A stretch of DNA of 64,000 nt, from NCBI GenBank assembly GCA_963759125.1, contig CAVWXN010000005.1, forward strand, positions 1,116,001 through 1,180,000, in the 5' to 3' direction. This DNA comes from JABDQA01 sp963759125 (GTDB lineage: Bacteria > Desulfobacterota > Desulfobulbia > Desulfobulbales > Desulfocapsaceae). The notes under the pieces are model-generated. The model saw nothing but the letters and a program-made list of their open reading frames with translations. It was not told the DNA's origin and did not search any database. Positions 9,299 through 17,276 of this stretch are shown here, one piece after another (position 1 is the first letter of the stretch; each line of letters opens with the position of its first letter). Position numbers and translations under genes: made by a program.

Positions 9299-10022
9299 GT
9301 GAAAACCCCGATCCTCAATATATTCACGTGCACGCTTGCACTGCTTTTAGCCGTGCCGTCTGCAACGACCCACGCCCAGTCTGCCAACAGCGTTACCGCA
9401 AAGGAAGCTTATATCTATGGCAACCCGATGGTGGACAACTACCGCATTGTATACGCTTACCTCATGGATACCGAAGGCCCTGAATAAAAAGCGCCGTTCA
9501 ATACCCTCAAAAACATACCGCGGGTCTACACGCCAGAAGACAAGGCTGTCCAGTCACCCAATTCTGACACCCCATATTCTATGTTGGGAAAGGATCTGCG
9601 GACCGAACCCATGGTTCTCACAGTGCCAAAGATCGAAAAAAACCGCTATTTCTCGATCCAGTTGGTTGACGCCTACACGGCCAACTTTGATTACATCGGC
9701 AGCCGCACCACGAGTAATGATGGCGGTAATTTCCTTGTGGCAGGCGCACGCTGGAATGGAGAACCCCCCGGAGGGAGTCGAGAAGGTGTTTTGTGCTGAA
9801 ACCGAATTTGCTTTAGCGATATATCGTACCCAACTCTTTGATTCCGCCGATCTCGACAATGTGAAAAAAATCCAGGCCGGTTAGCGCGCACAAACCCTTT
9901 CGGCATTCCTTGAACAGCCTGCACCGAACGGACCCTTCTGGTCAGCGATGCGCCTATATTGGCCGGAAGACGCCGCTCTGGAAGGGAAGTGGGTAGCTCC
10001 GAAGATGCAGATAGTTAAATGA
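9299..10022 (+). pseudogene. DUF1254 family protein, broken by two stops and one frameshift
   Basis: The reading begins with a GTG, a signal peptide (residues 1-27, ending THAQS) and the DUF1254 start (AKEAYIYGNPMVDNYR). An in-frame TAA at 9485-9487 sits where the family has Tyr (x-Y-K-A-P-F-N). Reading resumes in the same frame (NIPRVYTPEDKAVQSPNSDT). A one-base slip in the C run near 9763-9768 then moves the frame to PEGVEKVFCAETEFALAIYR, and a TAG at 9882-9884 again replaces a Tyr (QAGY). The frame continues through TLSAFLEQPAP to a natural TGA at 10020-10022. The intact protein would be about 240 aa and periplasmic. Function of the family is not established. Confidence 0.85.
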
Positions 10023-10388
10023 ATCAGAGATTGAATCACTAACGAACGATCTCAGTGGATAGCGTGGATACGCTGTCCGCAGAAACCGTGGTGTATTGAA
10101 ATGGGATCGGGCTTGACTTCTTGACATTTCTTTGAAGTTAATCGCTGACTCCAACAAAGTAATACACCTGATAAACTGGTGATTTAGCAGTTTCCTCCAT
10201 TTTCTCGGAAGGTATTCACGCACATAAACAGTAGGAATGTAAGGTTATGAAATATTACAGAAAGTAAGATATTTGAAGTGGCAATGTTAAGGATTCCGAT
10301 AACCTGCCGGGGAAAAAATTATCGCGCCAGCAGCGCGATTCATGGCGACGCAGTCGCCATGAATCGCCCGGGGGTGGATTACTGAGTC
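10023..10388. other. intergenic with one long hairpin
   Basis: No gene seen. The 3' part carries a long inverted repeat, listed separately, just downstream of the sulfatase fragment on the minus strand. A second short GC hairpin (GCGCCAGCAGCGCG) lies next to it. Confidence 0.5.
10335..10367. repeat. 15-bp inverted repeat with 3-nt loop
   Basis: Arms 10335-10349 and 10353-10367 are perfectly complementary (core GATTCATGGCGAC / GTCGCCATGAATC) around the loop GCA. It lies about 20 bases past the stop of the sulfatase fragment on the minus strand, where a terminator would sit. No U-tract follows on that strand, so termination is uncertain. It could instead be a protein-binding palindrome or a residue of a repeat family. 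Confidence 0.7.
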
Positions 10389-10754
10389 CTAATTTCCGGT
10401 GGGAATCGGGATCTTGACGCCCTCCTTCTCGAGCTGCTCGCGGACGTGCAGGAAGCGGAAATAGGAGCTGAGCGTGATCGGGCCCGAGTAGCTCATGCTC
10501 TGCAACGGCCGTGGCGGGTACTTCACGTAGGTTTCCATCTTCTTCTTGATCGCCTCGCTGATCGTCACCATTGTCCAGGTTCGCTCTGTGTAGTTGTTCA
10601 TGAAGATATCGTAGCGCTCCTGTGGATCCTGCCAGAGGTCGAAGACCTGGGGAATCGTGGCAACGTAAGACTCCGGACCCTTCCAGCCAAGGTTGCTATC
10701 CACAGCGAGACCACCAGTTGCCTGGCCGTTGTCGCCGCGCAGGTTGTGTCTTAA
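10389..10754 (-). pseudogene. arylsulfatase C-terminal fragment
   Basis: About 120 codons encode only the tail of a sulfatase-family enzyme (motifs LRGDNGQATGGLAV, PQVFDLWQDPQERYDIFMNN, TERTWTM, KYPPRPLQS, EKEGVKIPIPTGN). This tail is typical of bacterial arylsulfatases that hydrolyse sulfate esters. The catalytic N-terminal half with the C/S-x-P-S-R motif is absent, and a TAA at 10755-10757 closes the frame upstream. The small frame starting at the GTG at 10703 is just part of this remnant. It abuts another truncated gene at 10802, so a deletion or rearrangement junction lies near 10755-10801. Confidence 0.85.
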
Positions 10755-10801
10755 TTACCAATTAATGAGCGCAGCATAATCAGAAAAAGGGGTAACACTT
10801 C

Positions 10802-11086
10802 CTAAGTGAGGATTCCGTAGGAATCCATATATTCGATGAAATACTCAATATCAAATTCCGTGCCTGCTCCTAACCCCTGCTTGATGCCTTGTGCTATCAT
10901 GGGGTAGGCTGGGAAATCACTATGTGAAGAAAAAATAACAAGAACGCGTTTCTTTTCTTTCAGTTCATTTGCGTAAGTGTTCGGAAGGAAGGCAAAAAAG
11001 AACAAAGATACCAGCAAAAACAGATGCAGCATGCAGAAAAGGCTCGGACCTGCAAGAGACTGCTGCTGCGTTCGACTGTTTTTCAT
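10802..11086 (-). pseudogene. truncated periplasmic sensor domain of a histidine kinase (ABC substrate-binding-like)
   Basis: The frame encodes an N-terminal hydrophobic segment (FCMLHLFLLVSLFFFAFLP) and the start of a periplasmic domain (KKRVLVIFSSHSDFPAYPMI, then GIKQGLGAGTEFDIEYFIEY). That pattern is found in large PAS/histidine kinases with an ABC-substrate-binding-like sensor. It stops after about 95 codons (YGILT, TAG), where family members continue for hundreds of residues. The start is taken as the ATG at 11086; the in-frame upstream ATG at 11125 has no ribosome site either. It is the 5' stub of a deleted gene. Confidence 0.75.
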
Positions 11087-11125
11087 AACACAGCGGACAA
11101 AATGTATAACTCTTTGTCTTGGCAA

Positions 11126-11738
11126 TGCATACTTATGAGTTGTTCAGACTCTGACCACTGTAGAGGTCTTTGCAAAGGTTCTATTCAAATCGGTTAGTGA
11201 ATCGTCATAGCTGTTTCGATTTGCATTTGTTTGCAGATAGAAAGACAGGAAAACAGTTGTGGAACTTACAGAGAAAGCATCATAAATGATAGGAAAATTT
11301 CACCAATATTTATTCTCCTTTCTGAAAAATGGAGGGGTTCTCTGCTTGCAGTACAAGTGACCTCCCCCCGTTAAATCGGTCCAATACCATATCAGCTTTT
11401 TAACGTTGCCAGATCAAAACTTAATTCCAGAGCCATCTATCCTATATTGATCTTATTCCTGTGAACCTGCCGAATCGCCGCCGCCGAGCCATCAATTTGC
11501 AGAAATTTGAGAAAAGCGGGAAGAACTGGGAAGAACTAGCCTGAGAGTTTACTATCCATTCTTAATAGATACATTAGTAGTGTAAAGTCGTACCGGTTGC
11601 ACAAATATAAAATCTTCGAGATGCCAATCCCAAAGTGCAAATTGCTGGACGGCAGGTATTGTCATCTAATCACCCAAATGTTCTGTCCGGCAAATCGGGA
11701 ACAATTCTAACTTGTTGGGCCGATACAGGAGGATAATA
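11126..11738. other. intergenic with an IS3-like terminal sequence
   Basis: No gene seen in about 600 bases. Position 11358 starts a sequence resembling an IS3-family terminal repeat (listed separately). The rest is AT-rich and short-ORF only. The AGGAGG at 11728-11733 belongs to the next gene. Confidence 0.45.
11358..11382 (+). repeat. IS3-like terminal inverted repeat, left copy
   Basis: TGACCTCCCCCCG at 11358 reads inward toward higher coordinates. Its imperfect partner, read on the minus strand from 12686, is TTAACCTCCCCCCGG. Beyond the C-run the two share scattered identity (AA, GG). IS3-family ends begin TG and are imperfect, so this fits, but no duplication of flanking bases is clear. 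Confidence 0.4.
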
Positions 11739-12350
11739 GTGAGCAAAACAACTATTCTTATATTAGGCGTAGTTGGCGCCTGGTGTTGCTTGGGCATATA
11801 TCAAGCATCAGCCAGTGATGGACATCTGAACAACGAAGAACACGTGGTCAGGCCCCCCTCCGATGAGATGATGGTGTTCGATTTCAGCAAGGAGGCAGAC
11901 CCGAGTGGCTGGGAAGTCGAAGACGATGTTGTGATGGGCGGGCGTTCGAAAGGTGAGTTCTCCATCAATGATGCGGGAAACGGGGTCTTTTCCGGTGTGG
12001 TATCACTCGAGAACAATGGGGGATTCTCGTCTGTACAGCACTATTTCAAGCCCATCGACGTCTCACCCTTCCTCACTGCCTTCATTCGGCTTAAAGGCGA
12101 TGGCAAGCGTTACCAATTTATTGTGGAAGCAGATAGAGACGGACGGCATTACTATGTCTACGAATTCCAGACGACTAAAGCATGGCAGACGGTGGAGGTT
12201 CCCCTGGCAAAGATGTATCCTGTTTATCGCGGGGAGCGATTGGCTATCCCCAACTACCCGGGCCAAACCATGGCACAAGTGCGATTCCTCATCGCCAACG
12301 GAAAGTCAGAGTCGTTCCATCTAGAGATCAATAAGATCTGGCTGGAATGA
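11739..12350 (+). CDS. CIA30-family (complex I intermediate-associated protein 30-like) exported protein
   Basis: A 203-aa protein. The GTG at 11739 is chosen because AGGAGG sits 6 bases before it and the protein then opens with a signal peptide (residues 1-26, ending ASA). The mature part carries the CIA30/galactose-binding-like beta-sandwich signature: FDFSKEADPSGWEVEDDVVMGG, then FSGVVSLENNGGFSS, IRLKGDGKRYQF and VEVPLAKMYPVYRG. In mitochondria CIA30 assists complex I assembly. Bacterial exported homologues have no assigned function, so a respiratory role must not be assumed. It lies between sequences resembling two ends of an IS3-like element, which suggests transfer. Confidence 0.85.
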   Translation: MSKTTILILGVVGAWCCLGIYQASASDGHLNNEEHVVRPPSDEMMVFDFSKEADPSGWEVEDDVVMGGRSKGEFSINDAGNGVFSGVVSLENNGGFSSVQHYFKPIDVSPFLTAFIRLKGDGKRYQFIVEADRDGRHYYVYEFQTTKAWQTVEVPLAKMYPVYRGERLAIPNYPGQTMAQVRFLIANGKSESFHLEINKIWLE

Positions 12351-12565
12351 ACGACGAAAATAGCCCAATAAAGAAGTTAGGCGCAGGGCTTAAACGCCGC
12401 CGCTCACCATAGAGGTTAGGTCTATGCAATTCACCAACGCAGTGATGTCATGGACATAAAGCCAGTAGCAGCCTCTGATGGTCGAAAGGCTGAAAGTGCG
12501 CATGAGCCGCCCATAGTTTCAATACCAGGTTGAAAGTTAGGGTTTACCTCTTTCTCAAGCAGCTT
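12351..12565. other. intergenic, no gene seen
   Basis: Spacer between the CIA30-like gene and the IS3 remnant. I see no open frame, hairpin or terminator worth naming. Confidence 0.4.
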
Positions 12566-12686
12566 TTATTCTTGTTCCTGATCGGTAAATTTCGATCGCT
12601 TCATGGCAAAAGCCCTCCTTAAAACTAGCGGCATTTTGCCGGAAAATCTCTAGTTTTGATATGTCCAAGTTTCCGGGGGGAGGTTA
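12566..12686 (-). mobile_element. IS3-family end with 13-codon OrfA remnant
   Basis: Reading on the minus strand from 12686, the sequence has an IS-like terminus (AACCTCCCCCCGGAAACTTG), a leader with AAGGAGG, and an ATG at 12604. That ATG starts MKRSKFTDQEQE, which matches the start of IS3-group OrfA transposases (M-K-x-S-R/K-F-T/S), and a stop follows after 12 residues. The rest of the transposase is missing. Together with the TGACCTCCCCCC end at 11358 it brackets the CIA30-like gene. Confidence 0.55.
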
Positions 12687-12740
12687 AGAGTTGCTGAAAG
12701 AGAGTCTTAGTTGACCAAAAGTCAAGATTGCCGATCGGAG

Positions 12741-12971
12741 CTATTTTGGGAAAATAAGCCGACCGATGCGGCTAACAATTTTATATGGCAGTTCGAAAAG
12801 AGTTATGAATAATCCTTGATGCGCAGCACTTTGCTTGGCACTGCCGAGTTTAAAGTCGGAATTAAACTTTTCTCCACATGAAGGACAAGCCATAAGCACC
12901 CCACCAACATTTTTGGGGAAACGTAATCGCTGGCCACATTTGGGGCACTTTTTTTCTGTATGTTCAGCCAT
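12741..12971 (-). CDS. small zinc-ribbon protein
   Basis: A 76-aa protein with one C4 zinc ribbon (CPKCGQRLRFP...MACPSCGEKF, cysteines near residues 9, 12, 27 and 30). A Lys/Ala-rich linker and an amphipathic or hydrophobic C-terminus (LFITLFELPYKIVSRI) follow. The start could be the ATG at 12971 or an in-frame TTG at 13001; neither has a clear ribosome site. It follows the HIT gene by 6-35 bases on the same strand, so the two are probably co-transcribed. Such one-ribbon proteins have no general function I can assign. Confidence 0.7.
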   Translation of the reverse strand: MAEHTEKKCPKCGQRLRFPKNVGGVLMACPSCGEKFNSDFKLGSAKQSAAHQGLFITLFELPYKIVSRIGRLIFPK

Positions 12972-13006
12972 GTTGTCAGAGGTTTTACACGTACCTTTCA
13001 ACAGTC

Positions 13007-13411
13007 TCAGTAACCCATTTTATCTGGAATTACCCCACGTACACCGCCTCTCGGATTTGGTGTGTCTCCATCTCTTCTTGGTATTAAGTGAATATGGCAA
13101 TGGAATATAGTCTGTCCTGCTGACTCGCCACAATTAACACCGATATTGAATCCAGTTATACTTGGGTCACCTTCAAGCAGTTCAGCCCTTAACACTGAAA
13201 GGAGTTGGTCTATATCTTTCTTTTCTTCAGGTAAAAGCTCAAAGTAATTATCGGAATGATTCTTAGGGATGATGAGCAGATGATCATTAGAAACAGGATA
13301 AATATCTCTAATAGCTATCACTGAACCAACTTCTGCAATAACTCTGGTTGCTATTTTTTCATAACAGAATAGACAGTTATCAACAGTCTTAAAAGAATTT
13401 TTAGTTTTCAT
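13007..13411 (-). CDS. HIT-family nucleotide hydrolase/transferase
   Basis: A 134-aa histidine triad protein with the catalytic H-x-H-x-H motif at residues 104-108 (HCHIHLIPRR), a C13-x-x-C16 pair near the N-terminus and the conserved HLLIIPK. HIT enzymes cleave nucleoside phosphoramidates or dinucleoside polyphosphates. The GQTIFHCHIH arrangement is standard for the HINT/Fhit-like bacterial branch. The length is normal. It is followed closely by the zinc-ribbon gene on the same strand. Substrate cannot be told from sequence. Confidence 0.92.
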   Translation of the reverse strand: MKTKNSFKTVDNCLFCYEKIATRVIAEVGSVIAIRDIYPVSNDHLLIIPKNHSDNYFELLPEEKKDIDQLLSVLRAELLEGDPSITGFNIGVNCGESAGQTIFHCHIHLIPRRDGDTPNPRGGVRGVIPDKMGY

Positions 13412-13712
13412 CCCCTAATCCATATGCAAGAGAACTGATAATTACTCTGTGCCTTAATTATTTGCTCAGTGCAGTGGCCCCCATTTGAACCGGACACCTT
13501 AGTATGTTATTTAACGACTAGAGGTGAGCCTATGCCTATGACTAGGAATTCCGGTATTATCAGCTATATAATTGACAACACTTTGTGCAAGGTCAGGAGT
13601 ATGGTGCAATAGATACTCCCAACATAGCGTGAATCGATCTTCAAGACACATGTAAGGACTTATAGTAAAAGGTTGGCAATTTAGTTTCTATGTGATTCAT
13701 CTTTAATTAAGG
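13412..13712. other. intergenic, no gene seen
   Basis: AT-rich spacer upstream of the HIT gene. No ORF, clear promoter or hairpin recognised. Confidence 0.4.
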
Positions 13713-13856
13713 CTACCTTGAAAAATTGTCTTTTTGCCCAAACTCCTCGTTGCGATCCACAAGTCTGATCTCACTGCCCTGTGAAGTAGGTTCAACCCAG
13801 GTACATGATGACAGCAGCAATAGAGCTGAAATAATAAGGAAAATGGCTTTTTGCAT
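13713..13856 (-). CDS. very small lipoprotein, DUF4156-like N-terminus
   Basis: A 47-codon frame with an excellent ribosome site (GGAGGG, 7 bases before the ATG at 13856). It encodes a lipoprotein signal (MQKAIFLIISALLLLSSC) with lipidated Cys at 18, then CTWVEPTSQGSEIRLVDRNE. The C-x-W-V-x-x-T-x-x-G-x-x-(I/V)-x-L pattern resembles the start of DUF4156/RcsF-type lipoproteins, which are normally about 100 aa. This copy ends at a TAG after 47 codons. It may be a truncated family member or a genuine mini-lipoprotein. Confidence 0.65.
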   Translation of the reverse strand: MQKAIFLIISALLLLSSCTWVEPTSQGSEIRLVDRNEEFGQKDNFSR

Positions 13857-13950
13857 TTCAGATCCCTCCATATGGTTTACGATAGTGTGACATGTATGAG
13901 AGCCATTGAACCATTAATTCAATTCCTGGGAGCAACAGGCATTTGTTGGG

Positions 13951-14652
13951 TCATACCCTTAATCCCCGACCATTGGTCCGCAACCATGCTTTGCTCTCAA
14001 GGTAATCCGGCAGCACTCCTTCAACATAGTTCCAGAAATTCTTTGAATGGTCATGGTGGACAAGATGACTCAACTCATGAACAATGACATAATCTACTAC
14101 CACAGGAGGGGCCATGATGATCCGCCAATTGAAATAGACCCTTCCGTCAGAGTGACAACTACCCAATCTGCTTTTATATCCCTTGATGCCAACTGAAGCA
14201 GGAGTCACACCCATCAGTTGAGCAAAACTTTGGGCCTTCTCTTGTAAACGGACAGCAGCATGCGACTGGTACCAACCAGTTAATTGATCAACCACAAACT
14301 GATCATGTGCGTTCTTGGCAAGGTTGGCTGGAACATGGATATGGAAGCTGCCATTCATCAGCTTCACAGGATTGTTTTCTGGATCACCTGTCACTACCTT
14401 CAGCCGGTAATTCCTGCCAAGGTAAGCAAAATATTCACCTGATCCATATTTTTTCTGCCTGTTGTTACGCTTAATTTTTTCAAAATCAGCTATCTTCTCT
14501 TTGATCCATCGGTCTTTTCGCTCGATCAAGTCAATGACTCTATCTTCCGATAGTGAGGCGGGGACCAGCACCTGAACGGTGCCGTCCGGCTTGACAGTAA
14601 TTGCTGCCGTTTTTCTTCGGGGTCTTCGTATTACCTGATACTCAAATGTCAC
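13951..14652 (-). CDS. YgjP/SprT-like metal-dependent hydrolase (DUF45)
   Basis: A 233-aa protein of the COG1451 family. The zincin motif HELSHLVHHDHSKNFW begins at H192 (H-E-x-x-H with a downstream His). A conserved K-S-R-L-G-S-C (160-166) and FNWRIIMAPPVVVDYVI stretch precede it. The family is commonly annotated as putative metal-dependent hydrolase and often neighbours type I restriction genes, but no such genes are present here. It is transcribed toward the small lipoprotein, about 95 bases away. Substrate unknown. Confidence 0.9.
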   Translation of the reverse strand: MTFEYQVIRRPRRKTAAITVKPDGTVQVLVPASLSEDRVIDLIERKDRWIKEKIADFEKIKRNNRQKKYGSGEYFAYLGRNYRLKVVTGDPENNPVKLMNGSFHIHVPANLAKNAHDQFVVDQLTGWYQSHAAVRLQEKAQSFAQLMGVTPASVGIKGYKSRLGSCHSDGRVYFNWRIIMAPPVVVDYVIVHELSHLVHHDHSKNFWNYVEGVLPDYLESKAWLRTNGRGLRV

Positions 14653-15115
14653 TTCTGGTCACCGATGCTGGGTCTGAAACGTTCTCTAAGCGCCTTTTGC
14701 TGGTCAATTTAAAAGAAATCAACTTAAAATGCAGCCACACAACTAAAAAACCAATGGTTGAGCACTAGTCCAGAAAAAATGATATCAAATTGGTAACTTC
14801 ACAATAAGCATATCGACATGACATATCTTCTTCATGAGTTAAGGTAACCAGAGCAAACCTCTTCCATCGTAACGACATCCATTCTCAAAGGCCATAAGGA
14901 AAAATATCAATGCCCGTATCTCTCACATAGGGTTAAATTGTCGCCAGTTACAACCATAAAAAAGCCATCACTGCGGCTTATCACCCGGATGAGCAATGAA
15001 GTGTAAAGCTACAATCGCATTGAATCAGAATGATAAATCCCCTGCGCGTCATTGCCAACCAGCGATGCCTGCCGCAGGTTCAACTCAAACAAAATTACGA
15101 TAACAGGAGAGAAGA
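14653..15115. other. intergenic, no gene seen
   Basis: About 460 bases with no supported frame. A ribosome site (GGAGAGAAG) at the very end serves the VOC remnant. No attC-like palindrome was found before that remnant. Confidence 0.4.
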
Positions 15116-15295
15116 ATGAACTTAGGTGCATTTTCCGTAAGCCTTACTGTCAAGGATATTGGGGCTTCAAAGGAGTTCTACGAGAAGCTTGGATTTGAGT
15201 CACTGGGCGGCGATTGCGGGCAAGGTTCTGGCCCAGGTAGTTTTCTGATTGAAGATCCGGACGGGAATCCAATTCTGGTTGATCAACATAGATAG
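15116..15295 (+). pseudogene. VOC/glyoxalase-family protein with internal deletion
   Basis: The 59-aa frame begins as a VOC (vicinal oxygen chelate) protein (FSVSLTVKDIGASKEFYEKL, then GFESLGGD). It jumps at once to the C-terminal strand of the same fold (GPGSFLIEDPDGNPILVDQH). The roughly 60 residues normally between these motifs are gone, so the beta-alpha-beta-beta-beta units cannot form. The ribosome site GGAGAGAAG is intact. VOC proteins of this type are common integron cassette genes, and an attC-like half-site follows 8 bases downstream. Confidence 0.75.
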
Positions 15296-15302
15296 GATTA
15301 AT

Positions 15303-15326
15303 GCATAACAAAAAGTTGAAGCGGAC
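15303..15326 (+). repeat. attC-like left half-site
   Basis: GCATAACAAAAAGTTGAAGC followed by GGAC has the layout of the left end of an integron attC site: R'' (GCATAAC) and, a few bases on, L'' (GAAGCGGAC). The matching right half (a GTTATGC-type end) is missing, since outer-membrane-protein debris follows. It sits just after the VOC remnant, where a cassette attC would start. Confidence 0.45.
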
Positions 15327-15341
15327 AAGCGAGTGTGCACA

Positions 15342-15509
15342 CCCGGCCAGACCACCTTTCGCCTGCGTCACGCCTGGGGCGAATTAGGCCAGTTCGATGC
15401 TGGTCAGTACTGGAGCACCTTTATGGATATCGATGTCTTTCCTAATTCCATCGAATATTGGGGCCCCAACGGTATGGTCTTCTATCGGAACGTCCAGGCG
15501 CGCGATTAG
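15342..15509 (+). pseudogene. DcaP-like outer-membrane porin fragment
   Basis: An open stretch of 55 codons without a start encodes TTFRLRHAWGELGQFDAGQY, then WSTFMDIDVFPNSIEYWGPNG and FYRNVQ, ending at TAG. This resembles an internal beta-barrel segment of DcaP-type trimeric porins (R-L-R-H-A-Y/W-G-E-L-G, F-M-D-I-D-V-F-P-N-S-I-E-Y-W-G-P-N-G-M). N-terminal and C-terminal parts are absent, so it is gene debris caught between two attC-like sequences. Confidence 0.65.
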
Positions 15510-15565
15510 ACTGATTGCCGGTGAATTGGGCGTTGGTTTGTATGGACCGAATCCGGCAAACTAAA

Positions 15566-15702
15566 CATAACGACATAAGTCCAATCCATCCCACCAGGCG
15601 GCGTTACTCGCTGCGGTGCCTGCTCACAGCGCTAACAGGCTGCTCCGCCGGCTCCTCGCTCGTGCCTTGCCTGGGTGGGCGCCTTGAACTAATGTTGTTA
15701 TG
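15566..15702. repeat. attC-like palindrome (137 bp)
   Basis: The ends CATAAC (15566-15571) and GTTATG (15697-15702) are perfect complements. The adjoining segments (GACATAAGT / ACTAATGTT) pair with few mismatches. Inside, CCCACCAGGC near 15589 pairs with GCCTGGGTGGG near 15669. Long imperfect palindromes bounded by YAAC...GTTR are the hallmark of integron attC sites. No integrase gene is in the window, so this would be an orphan (CALIN-like) site. Confidence 0.5.
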
Positions 15703-15815
15703 TTATAGTACGGCTCAAGTTTGGTGCGAAGCAAAGCAGCCAACCATGAAATGACATTTGCTTAAGCTTATCTGGAACTGGATACAGGAACCGAGGCTCT
15801 CATCGTCCCAGCCCT

Positions 15816-16442
15816 TTAAAGGAGTCCCGATTCCTTCATGTCATTGATGATGATCTGAGTATTCTCCTTTATGACGCTGGTCGCCGAGGTCGGATTGAAA
15901 CTTCTGGTAGCTCCAGCCCATATCATCTTTTCTGTACGAGTTGAAAACACGACAGTTTCCAGTTTTACAATGGTATCGGTTGTGGTGTAACCAGGCATGC
16001 TGACATAGCGAGTCGACATACCATAATAGCCATAGAATCCACGCCCATAGCCGAATACCGGCTCATATTCATAGGTGGGCGGTACATAGCGCTCCTTTTT
16101 TTCGACGTCCGCAAGCCGAGCGATAATGGCTGCATCTGCGCCTACCTTTTGCACCGCTGAACGGATTTTTTCCTCTGTGTAGCCGCCAGAGTCAGAGATC
16201 ACCTGATGGGCTGCGGTTCCTGCAATCCCTTGCTTCTCCAGTTGCTCAGCAAAGTGCGTTTCATAGGCCCTGCGGTTGAGATCATTTTTCATGACACCGA
16301 CGATCAACACCTTTTGGATCGGCAGTTCAGCGAAATTCGGATCACTCCAACTGGTAACCAGTTTTGTGGTCGAACATCCTGACAAGAAGAAAGAAATCAG
16401 GGACAAGACAAAAACGCTTTGCATCATTCGTTTTGGTGACAT
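15816..16442 (-). CDS. DUF4136-type lipoprotein
   Basis: A 208-aa exported lipoprotein: signal peptide with lipobox FFLSGC (Cys 23), followed by STTKLVTSWSDPNFAELPIQ. That is the typical opening of DUF4136/GNA1162-like lipoproteins, where a W-x-D-P-x-x segment leads into a small alpha/beta domain (KVLIVGVMKNDLNRRAYETHF). A Tyr/Gly-rich segment (YEYEPVFGYGRGFYGYYG) lies near residues 120-140. GGAGGTG lies a few bases upstream of the ATG. It is presumably outer-membrane or periplasm anchored, function unknown. It stands alone between the cassette debris and the Rap1a-like gene. Confidence 0.85.
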   Translation of the reverse strand: MSPKRMMQSVFVLSLISFFLSGCSTTKLVTSWSDPNFAELPIQKVLIVGVMKNDLNRRAYETHFAEQLEKQGIAGTAAHQVISDSGGYTEEKIRSAVQKVGADAAIIARLADVEKKERYVPPTYEYEPVFGYGRGFYGYYGMSTRYVSMPGYTTTDTIVKLETVVFSTRTEKMIWAGATRSFNPTSATSVIKENTQIIINDMKESGLL

Positions 16443-16853
16443 AACAGCACCTCCAATTCAAAAGATTAAAACCGGATTTCCATAACCTCTGTGGTATATT
16501 GGATAGCACAAAAATCTTAATGATAGTTAGGGCAAGGCGCAATCAAAGTATGACAATTATAAAGAGATTTCAGCGCTCATCTGCGATTTTTGTAAAGCGG
16601 ATGGTCTGGCTGTTTATCCTCAAGGGGGTTGTTAAGGATGAAATGCGATGATCTCCTTGTCACGAGCTGAAATCACGTCTATCGTTGTTATCAGATTGTA
16701 GACGATGACATGACCTCGTATCTTGTGTTGGTCAAATTCGACTTCTTAGCCGTCAAAAGAGACAGGTAAGTGAAAGACTAATAAAAGCTATACACAAGAG
16801 AAGTCCATGTTTGGGTCAGGAAGGTGAAAGAAATCTAACTGATGGAGGGAACA
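16443..16853. other. intergenic, no gene seen
   Basis: About 400 bases between the divergent lipoprotein and Rap1a-like genes, so both promoters should lie here. I cannot point to a convincing pair of boxes or an operator. Confidence 0.4.
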
Positions 16854-17276
16854 ATGCGAAAAATAATTTTGTCTTTGCTGGTCGCGGCGATTGTTTTTCC
16901 GGCGGCATCTTATGGGCAGGACAGCTCAGATTTAGATACTGGGAAGTATCTCCTTAAGGCATGTGAGGCGTTGATCGAGGGTCCGGAGAGCATCAGCAAT
17001 TCGTCATTACAGGCGAAATTGGATTGGCTGAGCGAATCTGAGTTTTGCTATGGATATATCAAGGGCGTAGCCGAATGGAATGGCTATTATGAAAAATGGT
17101 TAGAAAGCGTCCTCATTAAGCCGATCTTTTGCATTGGGGATAAGCCGGTTGAAATTAATCAATTAGCCCAGATAGCGATTAAATATATGAAGGATCATCC
17201 AGAAGAACTGAACGAAAAGGGAATAGCTATTCTAAACTCTGCATATACACAGGCATTTTCGTGTGCTGCTAACTAG
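16854..17276 (+). CDS. Rap1a/Tai-like exported protein
   Basis: A 140-aa exported protein. The ATG at 16854 is chosen because GGAGGG lies 5 bases before it and a signal peptide follows (residues 1-21, ending SYGQ). The mature part matches the Rap1a/Tai immunity fold by its cysteine and motif order: an early C (KACEAL), FCYGYIKGV..W, FCIGDKPVEINQLAQI, YMKDHPEELNEKG, and a terminal FSC. Some family members protect against type VI secretion amidase effectors (Ssp1/Tae4-type); many are orphans of unknown role. No effector gene is nearby. The TAG stop overlaps the first base of a MITE. Confidence 0.8.
   Translation: MRKIILSLLVAAIVFPAASYGQDSSDLDTGKYLLKACEALIEGPESISNSSLQAKLDWLSESEFCYGYIKGVAEWNGYYEKWLESVLIKPIFCIGDKPVEINQLAQIAIKYMKDHPEELNEKGIAILNSAYTQAFSCAAN

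Noticed and set aside
10335..10367. Hairpin considered as a CRISPR-type repeat
   Set aside because: Only one copy; no repeat-spacer periodicity anywhere in the window.
15566..15702. Palindrome considered as a Rho-independent terminator
   Set aside because: Too long and without a T-run; the YAAC/GTTR ends fit attC better.
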